A DNA stretch of 64,000 nt. Origin: an uncultured Alphaproteobacteria bacterium (GTDB taxonomy: Bacteria > Pseudomonadota > Alphaproteobacteria > Rhizobiales > Rhizobiaceae). Where the stretch lies: assembly GCA_929200315.1 (NCBI GenBank), contig CAKMZB010000002.1:1-64000 (forward strand). Direction: 5' to 3'. Within the stretch, counting starts at the first letter, position 1. Each line of letters opens with the position of its first letter. This document shows positions 48,386-56,344 of the stretch, piece by piece. The position numbers were made by a program, and so were the translations under genes. A model generated the notes under the pieces. That model was given only the letters and a program-made list of their open reading frames with translations, ran no database searches and was not told where the DNA came from.

Positions 48386-48906
48386 ACTGCGGGGCCTTCA
48401 AGCCAGCGGACGATTCCCGCGCAAACGAGACCATAGAGCGTGTGGCCAATCATCGCGACCCAAGTGATGCCGGTAAAGCCGAGGAAAAAAGGCAGACCCG
48501 CAATATAGGTGATACCGCCAATGGCGAAGATCCAAAGGCCAAATCCATAGAGCGCGCCGCCAACGAGCCAACCGCCGGGATTGCCGATCCGCTCCCAGAT
48601 CGGACGGAAGATAAAGAGCCATCCCACCGGATAGCCGATCAGCCCCACCAAAAAGAGATGCATGAAATGGCCAAACCCGCGCAGGGTTGCGTTGCCTTCA
48701 AGGCCCAGAACATTCTGCCCCAGCGAACGGGCCAGTCCGTCCGGCGAAAGATTAGCCCAACTGAGGAACCACGGGCTGATGACCTGCCCCCAAATGTCGA
48801 AAGCGACGGTCGCCACCGAACCGGATACGATCATCAACATGAGTGTGAAGCCGTTCAGTCCCGGCAGAGCGCCCTTTTCGCGCGGTGTGTGCAGCATGGT
48901 CATGAC
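48382..48906 (-). CDS. Integral membrane protein of unknown family
   Basis: The product of 174 residues has about four hydrophobic segments (GFTLMLMIVSGSVATVAFDIW, GHFMHLFLVGLIGYPVGWLFI, WLVGGALYGFGLWIFAIGGIT and ITWVAMIGHTLYGLVCAGIV). I recognise no enzyme motif. I start at the ATG at 48906, preceded by GGGAGGA; the frame is open to 48951. Its stop overlaps the GTG of the nitroreductase gene (GTGA), so the two were made from one transcript. Confidence 0.72.
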   Translation of the reverse strand, partial: VMTMLHTPREKGALPGLNGFTLMLMIVSGSVATVAFDIWGQVISPWFLSWANLSPDGLARSLGQNVLGLEGNATLRGFGHFMHLFLVGLIGYPVGWLFIFRPIWERIGNPGGWLVGGALYGFGLWIFAIGGITYIAGLPFFLGFTGITWVAMIGHTLYGLVCAGIVRWLEGPAV

Positions 48907-49030
48907 AAATCCTCCCTTTGCTATGGTCAAGAGAATCACTGCGCATGCCACCGGTCAAGAAAGAGCTTGGTGGATTGGCGCACAACGCCTCACAATGGCG
49001 TCAGATATTTTTCCGCAAAGGACATTCCCG

Positions 49031-49861
49031 ATGGACCAGGACGACAAGGCAACCCTCTTTCGCGAGATGCACATTCCCGGGAATCCGTTCATCCTGCCCA
49101 ATGCCTGTAGCCCCGGCGAAGCCAGGATGTTGGCTGCGGTGGGAGCAAAGGCGGTCGCGACGACATCGTCGGGCTATGCTTTCACCCAAGGCCTGCCGGA
49201 CGGGCTTAGCCTCTCACGCGAAGACATGCTCGACCATTGCGAAGACATGGTGCGCGCCGTGGACGTTCCCGTCTCAGCGGATCTGGAAAACGGCTATGCC
49301 GATGATCCCGACGGCGTGGCGGAAATGATCGAACTTGCCGCGGAAGTTGGTCTTGTCGGCTGCACCATCGAGGATACGACTTTTAACGCTGCAAAGCCGG
49401 CCTATGATTTCGACATCGCTGTTGCCCGCATTGCAGCGGCGGTGGAGGCGGCGGAAGCGCTTTCTATCGACTTCACACTCTGCGCCCGCGCGGACGGGGT
49501 GATGATCGGGGCCTATGATCTCGACGAAGGTATCCGCCGCATCCAGGCTTTCGAAGAAGTCGGTGCCCATTGCCTCTACATCCCCGTCCCCGGCACGATG
49601 GATGATCTGGCGCGGGTCTGTGCCAGCGTTGAAAGGCCGGTCAACGGCCTTGCCGCCGGTTCGCTTGTCAAATTCTCCCGCGATGATTTTGCCCGCGCCG
49701 GTGTCGCGCGCATTTCCATTGGGGGTGGTTTGGGCCGGGCCATGCAGCGCACGGCACTGGAGATCAGTCATCAGATGATTGACGATGGCGATTTTACGGG
49801 CCTGGCCCGTACGGTGAGCGAACAAGAGATCAACAAGCTGCTGAGGGAGGGGTCGGCCTAA
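49031..49861 (+). CDS. Isocitrate lyase/phosphoenolpyruvate mutase family enzyme
   Basis: The 276-residue protein is a single alpha/beta barrel. NPFILPNACSPGEARMLAAVGAKAVATTSSG is split by the usual family turn, and VPVSADLENGYADDPDG carries the Mg-binding acid pair. VGCTIEDTTFN replaces the usual IED segment and the catalytic loop cysteine motif KKCGH of isocitrate lyase is absent, so it is not an isocitrate lyase. Candidates are oxaloacetate hydrolase-like or carboxyphosphonoenolpyruvate mutase-like activities. I start at the ATG at 49031 with AAAGGA upstream; the open frame to 48662 is antisense to the membrane-protein gene. Confidence 0.85.
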   Translation: MDQDDKATLFREMHIPGNPFILPNACSPGEARMLAAVGAKAVATTSSGYAFTQGLPDGLSLSREDMLDHCEDMVRAVDVPVSADLENGYADDPDGVAEMIELAAEVGLVGCTIEDTTFNAAKPAYDFDIAVARIAAAVEAAEALSIDFTLCARADGVMIGAYDLDEGIRRIQAFEEVGAHCLYIPVPGTMDDLARVCASVERPVNGLAAGSLVKFSRDDFARAGVARISIGGGLGRAMQRTALEISHQMIDDGDFTGLARTVSEQEINKLLREGSA

Positions 49862-49867
49862 CGAAGA

Positions 49868-49885
49868 CTGTCATTCCCCTGTCAT
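49868..49885 (+). promoter_or_regulatory. Pho-box-like direct repeat before the MIP channel gene
   Basis: CTGTCAT at 49868-49874 and CTGTCAT at 49879-49885 are identical heptamers separated by four bases, so they repeat every 11 bases as in the PhoB binding site. AAAAGACA follows. The MIP channel gene starts at 49908. An alternative is a broken copy of the REP-like element at 30116, which also begins CTGTCATTCCC. Confidence 0.5.
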
Positions 49886-49907
49886 AAAAGACAATCTAAT
49901 CGGCGCC

Positions 49908-50576
49908 ATGACAACGCTACCCAAACGCCTTGCCGCCGAATTCACCGGCACCGCTTTTCTCCTCGCAACGGTCATCGGCTCCGGCATCATGGCGGAGCGG
50001 CTGGCGGGCGGGAATGTGGCGCTGGCGCTGCTTGGCAACACGATCCCCACCGGTGCGATCCTCGTGGTGCTCATCACCATGTTCGGCCCGATTTCGGGTG
50101 CGCATTTCAACCCGGCTGTGTCCCTCGTCTTTCGTTTGCGGGGCGAGCTGACAAATGGCGAGGGTCTGGCTTATGTCGCAGTGCAAATCGCCGGGGCGGT
50201 AATCGGCGTGTGGCTGGCGCATCTGATGTTTGCCGAAACTGTGCTGCAATTTTCCCAGACACCACGCACGGGAGCGTCACAATGGCTGGCGGAGACCATC
50301 GCGACGTTCGGGCTCATCGCCGCGATCCTCGTGACCCTGCGCTCTCGCCCCGATACGATGGCACTGGTGGTTGGCCTCTACATCACCGCAGCCTATTGGT
50401 TCACAGCCTCAACATCCTTTGCCAATCCAGCCGTAACGATCGCACGAGGCTTCTCCGACACGTTTGCTGGCATTCGACCGATCGATGTTTTGCCTTTCAT
50501 TGCCATGCAAATGATCGGTGCTATTCTCGCAGCCATCTATTGCCATTGGCAAGTTTGCGAGAAAGGCACCTCGTAG
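49908..50576 (+). CDS. MIP family channel (aquaporin/AqpS-like)
   Basis: The product of 222 residues has six membrane segments and both pore loops: AHFNPAVSLVF with NPA at 68-70, and SFANPAVTIARG with NPA at 173-175. The second loop, followed by FSDTFAGIRPIDVLPFI, resembles the AqpS-type channels found in rhizobial arsenic operons, which let arsenite or methylated arsenic leave the cell. Whether this one conducts water, glycerol or metalloids cannot be told, and no ars genes are nearby. A Pho-box-like repeat precedes it. Confidence 0.85.
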   Translation: MTTLPKRLAAEFTGTAFLLATVIGSGIMAERLAGGNVALALLGNTIPTGAILVVLITMFGPISGAHFNPAVSLVFRLRGELTNGEGLAYVAVQIAGAVIGVWLAHLMFAETVLQFSQTPRTGASQWLAETIATFGLIAAILVTLRSRPDTMALVVGLYITAAYWFTASTSFANPAVTIARGFSDTFAGIRPIDVLPFIAMQMIGAILAAIYCHWQVCEKGTS

Positions 50577-50712
50577 TGGTCAATGTTGCGCGACAATCAA
50601 TGAATTGCGCACAATTTGCCAGATGGCTCATACAAAATATGAAAACATCTGATGACTACGGCAGCCGATCCCCGCTCGATAGTTCAAACGGCTTTTTCAG
50701 AACGTTGGATTC

Positions 50713-51195
50713 TTATCGGTCTCGATGGGTCGTAAATTTATCATCGGACCCAGAATACACAACGTTGATCAATTTATCATCTGCATAAGAATTGCTGTTT
50801 GTCACGTGACCATCATATCCGCCAACTTTGCAAAGAAATTTCCCATCCTTCCAAACCATCATAAGGCCGTGTTCTACCTCCCAAGCGCATTCCGCTTCTA
50901 CTATAACATACTGGCTCTCATCTGAGCCTCGACCCCCGTCCATAAGAACAAAGCGGGGGGTTACATGAGACCAAATCTGCTCCGGAATAGTGACAATTCC
51001 CATCTCGTCATCCAGCCAATCTTCACCACCAATCATGGTACGAAAATCCTGATAGTAGTTGAAAACATGGCGAGAATCTTTCAAGCGATCCTGCAGATCA
51101 CGCTTCAAAAACTCTACAAGAGCTGGGTTATTCAGAGAATCTTCATCGTCAAGCTGGACGTCACAATCATCAAAATAGGGAACTCTAATTTTCAT
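50713..51195 (-). CDS. DUF6985-like hypothetical protein in an AT-rich islet
   Basis: The 160-residue protein starts MKIRVPYFDDCDVQLDDEDS and is acidic and tryptophan-rich (EDWLDDEMGIVTIPEQIWSH). The plan fits the DUF6985 family, some members of which sit beside contact-dependent toxins as possible immunity proteins; I am not certain of the assignment. The gene and its flanks are visibly richer in A and T than their neighbours, which suggests a recent arrival. No toxin gene is next to it. Confidence 0.7.
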   Translation of the reverse strand: MKIRVPYFDDCDVQLDDEDSLNNPALVEFLKRDLQDRLKDSRHVFNYYQDFRTMIGGEDWLDDEMGIVTIPEQIWSHVTPRFVLMDGGRGSDESQYVIVEAECAWEVEHGLMMVWKDGKFLCKVGGYDGHVTNSNSYADDKLINVVYSGSDDKFTTHRDR

Positions 51196-51296
51196 CTGCT
51201 TTCTCCAAAAGCTGTGTTGGCCAAATGTAAGGAAACCCGTTAAGCTGAACTTAGTCTGACAGGACAGGTTGAAGCATCCTTCCTCACTTCATCATA

Positions 51297-51926
51297 ATGC
51301 CCGAAAACGCCCTTGTAGCCTTTGCGACTTTCTTCGCCACCGTCGGCCCGCCCGACGTTGCGGTGATCTTTGCTGCCTTGACGGTGGCCAACACACCGCG
51401 CGAGCGGCTGCGGCTGGCAACGAAGGCGATCCTGATCGGTGCGGGGATTCTTTTGTTCTTCGCTTTCTTCGGCAAACAGCTCCTCACCCATCTTGGTATC
51501 TCGCTTGCTGCCATGCGCACCGCTGGTGGTGTGCTGCTGATGCTCATCGCCATCGACATGGTCTTTGCTCGCACATCCGGCGGCACGTCCACCACGAGCG
51601 AGGAAAACCGCGAGGCGGCGCGGGCAGCTGATATTTCAGTTTTTCCGATGGCAACACCACTCATTGCCGGTGCGGGCACGATTGGCGCGGTGATCCTGCT
51701 GGCAGCAGAAACCCAGGGCGATCCTTACGAGCTTTCCATTGTGATGGGCGCACTGATGGCAGTGCTGCTCGTTACCTATTTGATGATGATCGCCGCATCC
51801 CAGGTGCAGCGGATACTTGGCGTGACTGGTGTACACGTTGTCACCCGCGTCATGGGCATTCTGCTCGCGGCTCTGGCAATCCAGTTTCTCTTCGACGGCA
51901 TCCGCCAAAGTGGGATTTTGAGCTAA
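51297..51926 (+). CDS. MarC family membrane protein
   Basis: The 209-residue protein has six hydrophobic segments and the MarC pattern: ATFFATVGPPDVAVIFAALT near the start, LGISLAAMRTAGGVLLMLIAIDM in the middle, and FPMATPLIAGAGTIGAVILL, the strongest signature. MarC proteins were once tied to multiple antibiotic resistance, but this has not held up; some may act in amino-acid export. Divergent from the DUF6985 gene. Confidence 0.92.
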   Translation: MPENALVAFATFFATVGPPDVAVIFAALTVANTPRERLRLATKAILIGAGILLFFAFFGKQLLTHLGISLAAMRTAGGVLLMLIAIDMVFARTSGGTSTTSEENREAARAADISVFPMATPLIAGAGTIGAVILLAAETQGDPYELSIVMGALMAVLLVTYLMMIAASQVQRILGVTGVHVVTRVMGILLAALAIQFLFDGIRQSGILS

Positions 51927-52018
51927 ACCACTCTATTCAATCGGTTCGCGCCCCTTCCAATGCCGCGCTGCGGCGTGCCATAGGGTACGGGTTCCTGACC
52001 TAAGCGGGTGCCGCCCTC

Positions 52019-55000
52019 ATGCCGATCCAGAAAATCCTCGTCGCCAACCGGTCCGAGATTGCCATCCGTGTTTTCCGCGCCGCCAACGAATTGGGACTGA
52101 AGACGGTCGCTGTCTGGGCGGAAGAAGACAAACTGGCACTGCACCGCTTCAAGGCGGACGAGGCCTATCAGATCGGTGTTGGCCCGCATCTGGAAAAGCC
52201 GATGGGACCAATCGAGAGCTATCTGTCGATTGATGAAATCATCCGCGTGGCGAAACTTTCCGGCGCGGATGCGATTCATCCCGGCTACGGATTGCTGTCA
52301 GAAAGTCCCGAATTCGTTGACGCCTGCAACGAGGCCGGAATCACGTTCATCGGCCCGAAAGCGCAAACCATGCGCCGTCTTGGCAACAAGGTTGCCGCGC
52401 GGAGCCTCGCCATGGAAGCCGGCGTGCCCGTAGTGCCCGCCACAGCGCCGCTGCCGGAAGATTTAGAGACCATCAAGGCCATGGCGGCGGAAGTCGGTTA
52501 TCCGATCATGCTGAAGGCTTCCTGGGGTGGGGGTGGGCGCGGGATGCGTGTCATCCGCTCGGCTGACGATCTGGAAAACGAAGCACTGGAGGCCCGCCGT
52601 GAAGCAGCGGCGGCCTTTGGCAAAGATGAAATCTATCTTGAAAAACTCGTGGAGCGAGCCCGTCATGTCGAGGTGCAGATCCTCGGCGACGCCCATGGGA
52701 CGCAGGTTCATCTCTTCGAGCGCGATTGCTCCGTTCAGCGCCGAAATCAGAAAGTCGTGGAACGAGCCCCCGCGCCTTATCTCGATGAAGCAAAGCGCCA
52801 GGAGCTTTGCGGTTACGCGCTGAAGATCGCCGCTGCCACCGACTATCTTGGTGCCGGGACGGTCGAGTTCCTGATGAACATCGACACCGGCGACTTCTAC
52901 TTCATCGAAGTGAACCCCCGCGTGCAGGTGGAGCACACCGTCACTGAGGAAGTGACAGGGATCGACATCATCAAGGCGCAGATCCACCTTGTCGACGGTG
53001 AGCCCATCGGGGACCCGGCATCAGGCGTTCCGGCGCAAGCCGATATCCGCCTTAACGGCCATGCCCTGCAGTGCCGCATCACCACCGAAGATCCGGAGAT
53101 GAATTTCATTCCAGACTACGGCCGCATCACCGCCTATCGCGGGGCGACCGGGTTCGGCATCCGGCTTGATGGTGGCACGGCCTATTCCGGCGCCGTTATC
53201 ACGCGGTTTTATGATCCGCTTTTGGAGAAGGTCACGGCCTGGGCACCATCTGCACATGAAGCGATCAAACGGATGGACCGGGCGCTGCGCGAATTCCGCA
53301 TCCGGGGCGTTGCGACCAACCTGACTTTCCTTGAAAACATCATCACGCATCCCTCCTTCATCGATAATTCCTACACAACGAAGTTCATCGACAACACGCC
53401 GGAGCTTTTTGAGGAAGTGAAGCGCCGCGACCGGGCGACGCGGCTGTTGAACTACATTGCCGACGTTACCGTAAACGGCCATCCGGAGGCTCGGGACCGG
53501 GTCAAGCCAGCCGACACCGTCACCGCTGTCAATCCGCCCTGGTTTGAAAAACCCATCGTAGACGGCACCCGCCAGCGGTTGGAGCGGGACGGGCCGGAGG
53601 CGTTTTCGCGCTGGATGCGTGAGCACAAACCCGTCCTCATGACCGATACGACTATGCGGGATGGCCACCAGAGCCTGCTGGCAACCCGGATGCGGTCCAA
53701 TGACATCACCGCCGTTGCAGGCGCCTATGCCAAGGGTCTGCCAGAGCTGTTGTCTCTGGAATGCTGGGGTGGGGCGACCTTTGATGTGGCCATGCGTTTC
53801 CTCAACGAAGACCCGTGGGAGCGCCTTGCCGCCATCCGCGAAGAAGCGCCAAACCTGCTCACCCAAATGCTGCTGCGCGGGTCCAACGGGGTTGGCTACA
53901 CCGCCTATCCCGACAATGTCGTGCGCCATTTCGTGCACCAGGCCGCCGAGGGTGGGATCGATCTCTTCCGTGTTTTCGATTCCCTCAACTGGGTGGAGAA
54001 CATGCGTGTCTCCATGGATGCTGTTCTGGAGACCGGCAAATTGCTTGAGGCCACGGTCTGTTATTCGGGTGATCTCAGCGCCGCCGATCCGGGCCGCTAC
54101 AATCTCGATTATTATCTGCGCCGGGTGGAAGAGGTGCAGACGGCCGGTGCTCACATCATCGCCATCAAGGACATGGCCGGCTTGATGAAACCGCAATCAG
54201 CGCGCCAACTCTTCCCTGCCTTGCGCGCAGCCACCGACCTGCCGATTCATTTCCACACCCATGACACGTCCGGCCTCTCGGCAGCGACAGTTCTGGCGGC
54301 TGTCGAATCCGGCGTCGATGCGGTGGATGCGGCAATGGATGCACTGTCCGGTGCAACATCTCAGCCCTGCCTCGGCTCCATCGTGGAAGCATTGAAAGGC
54401 ACCGAGCGCGACCCTGGCCTTGATCCGCAGGCAATCCGCGAGATTTCATTTTATTGGGAGGGCGTGCGCGCCCAATATGCGGCCTTTGAAAGCGATGTGA
54501 AGGCTCCGGCCTCCGAGGTTTATCTGCATGAAATGCCGGGCGGCCAATACACCAACCTGAAGGAACAGGCCCGGTCGCTTGGCCTGGAGACCCGCTGGCA
54601 TGAGGTCGCGCGCGCCTATGCCGACGCCAACCAGATTTTCGGCGACATCGTGAAAGTTACGCCCTCGTCAAAAACCGTCGGCGACATGGCACTGATGATG
54701 GTGGCGCAAGGGCTGACGCGTGACCAGGTTGAAGATCCCGATGTTGACATCGCTTTCCCGGAATCGGTCGTTGCCATGATGAAGGGAGACCTCGGCTTCC
54801 CGCCGGATGGATGGCCAGAAGGCATTCAGTCAAAGGTCCTGAAAGGCGAGAAGCCGGTTGAGGGCCGCATTGGCGCGACTTTGCCACCCGCCGATCTGGC
54901 CGAAAAACGTGCACAGATCGAAGGTATCATTGGCCGAACCATCACCGAGCAGGAGCTCGCCTCCTTCCTGATGTATCCAAAAGTCTTCACCGACTACGCG

Positions 55001-55480
55001 CTGGCCCGCCAGGCCTTCGGCCCGGTCGCCAAGCTGCCCACACTCACCTTCTTCTACGGCATGGAGCCGGAGGAAGAGGCGTTGGTGGAAATTGAGCAAG
55101 GCAAGACGCTGGTGGTGCGCTGCCTCGCCATTGGCGACATGGACGAGCAGGGCATGCGGTCTGTCTTCTTTGAGCTGAACGGCCAGGCCCGCCGCGCCCG
55201 TGTGCCGGACCGCATCCACGGTGCCAGCGCCGCACAGGCCCGCCCGAAGATGGAAGACGGCAACGCCGCCCATGTCGGTGCTCCTATGCCCGGTGTGATC
55301 TCGCAGATCACGGTGGAAGCCGGGAGCGAAGTGAAGGCCGGCGACGTGCTGCTTTCCATCGAAGCGATGAAAATGGAAACCGCACTCCACGCAGAAGCCG
55401 ATGGCACGGTGGCAGAAGTCCTCGTTAAACGCGGCGATCAGATCGACGCGAAGGATCTGCTGGTGCGGATGGAAGGGTAA
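52019..55480 (+). CDS. pyc: Pyruvate carboxylase
   Basis: This biotin enzyme makes oxaloacetate from pyruvate, bicarbonate and ATP, refilling the TCA cycle. All parts are on one chain of 1153 residues. The biotin carboxylase domain (about 1-455) has IRVFRAANELGLKTVAVWAE, KASWGGGGRGMRVI and EVNPRVQVEHTVTEEVTG. The carboxyltransferase domain (about 535-1000) has DTTMRDGHQSLLATRMRSND and PIHFHTHDTSGLSAAT with metal-binding histidines. The C-terminal biotinyl domain has the biotin lysine at 1118 in EAMKMETALHAEADG. It is a single-gene unit. Confidence 0.98.
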   Translation: MPIQKILVANRSEIAIRVFRAANELGLKTVAVWAEEDKLALHRFKADEAYQIGVGPHLEKPMGPIESYLSIDEIIRVAKLSGADAIHPGYGLLSESPEFVDACNEAGITFIGPKAQTMRRLGNKVAARSLAMEAGVPVVPATAPLPEDLETIKAMAAEVGYPIMLKASWGGGGRGMRVIRSADDLENEALEARREAAAAFGKDEIYLEKLVERARHVEVQILGDAHGTQVHLFERDCSVQRRNQKVVERAPAPYLDEAKRQELCGYALKIAAATDYLGAGTVEFLMNIDTGDFYFIEVNPRVQVEHTVTEEVTGIDIIKAQIHLVDGEPIGDPASGVPAQADIRLNGHALQCRITTEDPEMNFIPDYGRITAYRGATGFGIRLDGGTAYSGAVITRFYDPLLEKVTAWAPSAHEAIKRMDRALREFRIRGVATNLTFLENIITHPSFIDNSYTTKFIDNTPELFEEVKRRDRATRLLNYIADVTVNGHPEARDRVKPADTVTAVNPPWFEKPIVDGTRQRLERDGPEAFSRWMREHKPVLMTDTTMRDGHQSLLATRMRSNDITAVAGAYAKGLPELLSLECWGGATFDVAMRFLNEDPWERLAAIREEAPNLLTQMLLRGSNGVGYTAYPDNVVRHFVHQAAEGGIDLFRVFDSLNWVENMRVSMDAVLETGKLLEATVCYSGDLSAADPGRYNLDYYLRRVEEVQTAGAHIIAIKDMAGLMKPQSARQLFPALRAATDLPIHFHTHDTSGLSAATVLAAVESGVDAVDAAMDALSGATSQPCLGSIVEALKGTERDPGLDPQAIREISFYWEGVRAQYAAFESDVKAPASEVYLHEMPGGQYTNLKEQARSLGLETRWHEVARAYADANQIFGDIVKVTPSSKTVGDMALMMVAQGLTRDQVEDPDVDIAFPESVVAMMKGDLGFPPDGWPEGIQSKVLKGEKPVEGRIGATLPPADLAEKRAQIEGIIGRTITEQELASFLMYPKVFTDYALARQAFGPVAKLPTLTFFYGMEPEEEALVEIEQGKTLVVRCLAIGDMDEQGMRSVFFELNGQARRARVPDRIHGASAAQARPKMEDGNAAHVGAPMPGVISQITVEAGSEVKAGDVLLSIEAMKMETALHAEADGTVAEVLVKRGDQIDAKDLLVRMEG

Positions 55481-55553
55481 ATCCCCGTCTTGTTTTGTCC
55501 ATATCCGGTTGCTAGCTCCACGCGACCGGAATGATGCCAGAGGGACCAGAACC

Positions 55554-56279
55554 ATGATGCCAACTTTGAAAGTGCTCATCCATATGGGCCAACTCCAGCG
55601 CTTGTTACCCTTCTGGCTGCTCGGCCTTGGCCTCCTGATCGCGAATTTCTCGCCACTTCTCCTGATCGCCCTCCTCTACGGCATCATCATGCAATTCGTC
55701 GTGGAATACGTGATGCACCGCTTTCTGTTGCACCGCGAACCTCCGACGGACCAGGGCATATTCAACGAACTCTACCGCTCCCATATCGGCCACCATGAAT
55801 TTCCCAAGGATCCGGAATTCTTCACCGGGGGCGACCATTGGTATGCGGTGAAATTCGGCCTCGTTTCTGTGGCCCTGCACACTCTCGTGCTTTGGCCGTT
55901 TCTCGGTCTGCCGACAGCGGCCATCGTTCCGGCCGTTGCAATCTTCTTCGGCTCGATCTCGGCCTTCACCTTCTACGAATTCTGCCACACGCTGGCGCAT
56001 CTCAATGTACCCAAAGGCTGGTTCGGCACCCGCATCACACAGAGCCATCTGCGCCATCACTTCAACGACCATGAAACAACGTTCCATGTGAGCTTCGGGA
56101 TGAGCTGGATCGACCGCCTCTTTGGCACCACCTATGACCGGGGCGAAGCCCGTGAGCGCTACGACCCACACACGATCCTCTCCATGGGCATGGACCCTGA
56201 CGATCTGCGCCTTGTCACTGCACGCAAGGCCTATGGCCGCGAGTTCACGCCAAGGTCAAAAGCAACACGAAACGCTTAG
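55554..56279 (+). CDS. Fatty-acid hydroxylase / sterol desaturase family protein
   Basis: The 241-residue protein has at least three membrane segments and histidine clusters for a di-iron centre: HRFLLH, HIGHHEF, the pair HTLAHLNVP, and HLRHHFNDHETTFHVSFG. These fit HxxxH and HxxHH motifs of the family. It may hydroxylate a fatty acid or a carotenoid or hopanoid ring. I use the ATG at 55554, preceded by GAGGGA; the frame is open to 55401 inside pyc but without similarity. Confidence 0.85.
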   Translation: MMPTLKVLIHMGQLQRLLPFWLLGLGLLIANFSPLLLIALLYGIIMQFVVEYVMHRFLLHREPPTDQGIFNELYRSHIGHHEFPKDPEFFTGGDHWYAVKFGLVSVALHTLVLWPFLGLPTAAIVPAVAIFFGSISAFTFYEFCHTLAHLNVPKGWFGTRITQSHLRHHFNDHETTFHVSFGMSWIDRLFGTTYDRGEARERYDPHTILSMGMDPDDLRLVTARKAYGREFTPRSKATRNA

Positions 56280-56344
56280 GCGGCCTTGGCGGCGGGAAGG
56301 CCGCTCCCTACTTGGAAGAAAACAGCCACCGCAGATTTTCTTTC

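Noticed and set aside
49031-49861. Isocitrate lyase (glyoxylate shunt) as the function of this gene
   Set aside because: The protein is too short and lacks the KKCGH catalytic loop; only the wider superfamily call is kept.
50797-50814. CACGTG palindrome in the DUF6985 gene as a parS site
   Set aside because: Only about 10 of 16 consensus positions match and the bases beyond the TCACGTGA core disagree. CACGTG at 9193, 14907 and 23497 were dropped for the same reason.
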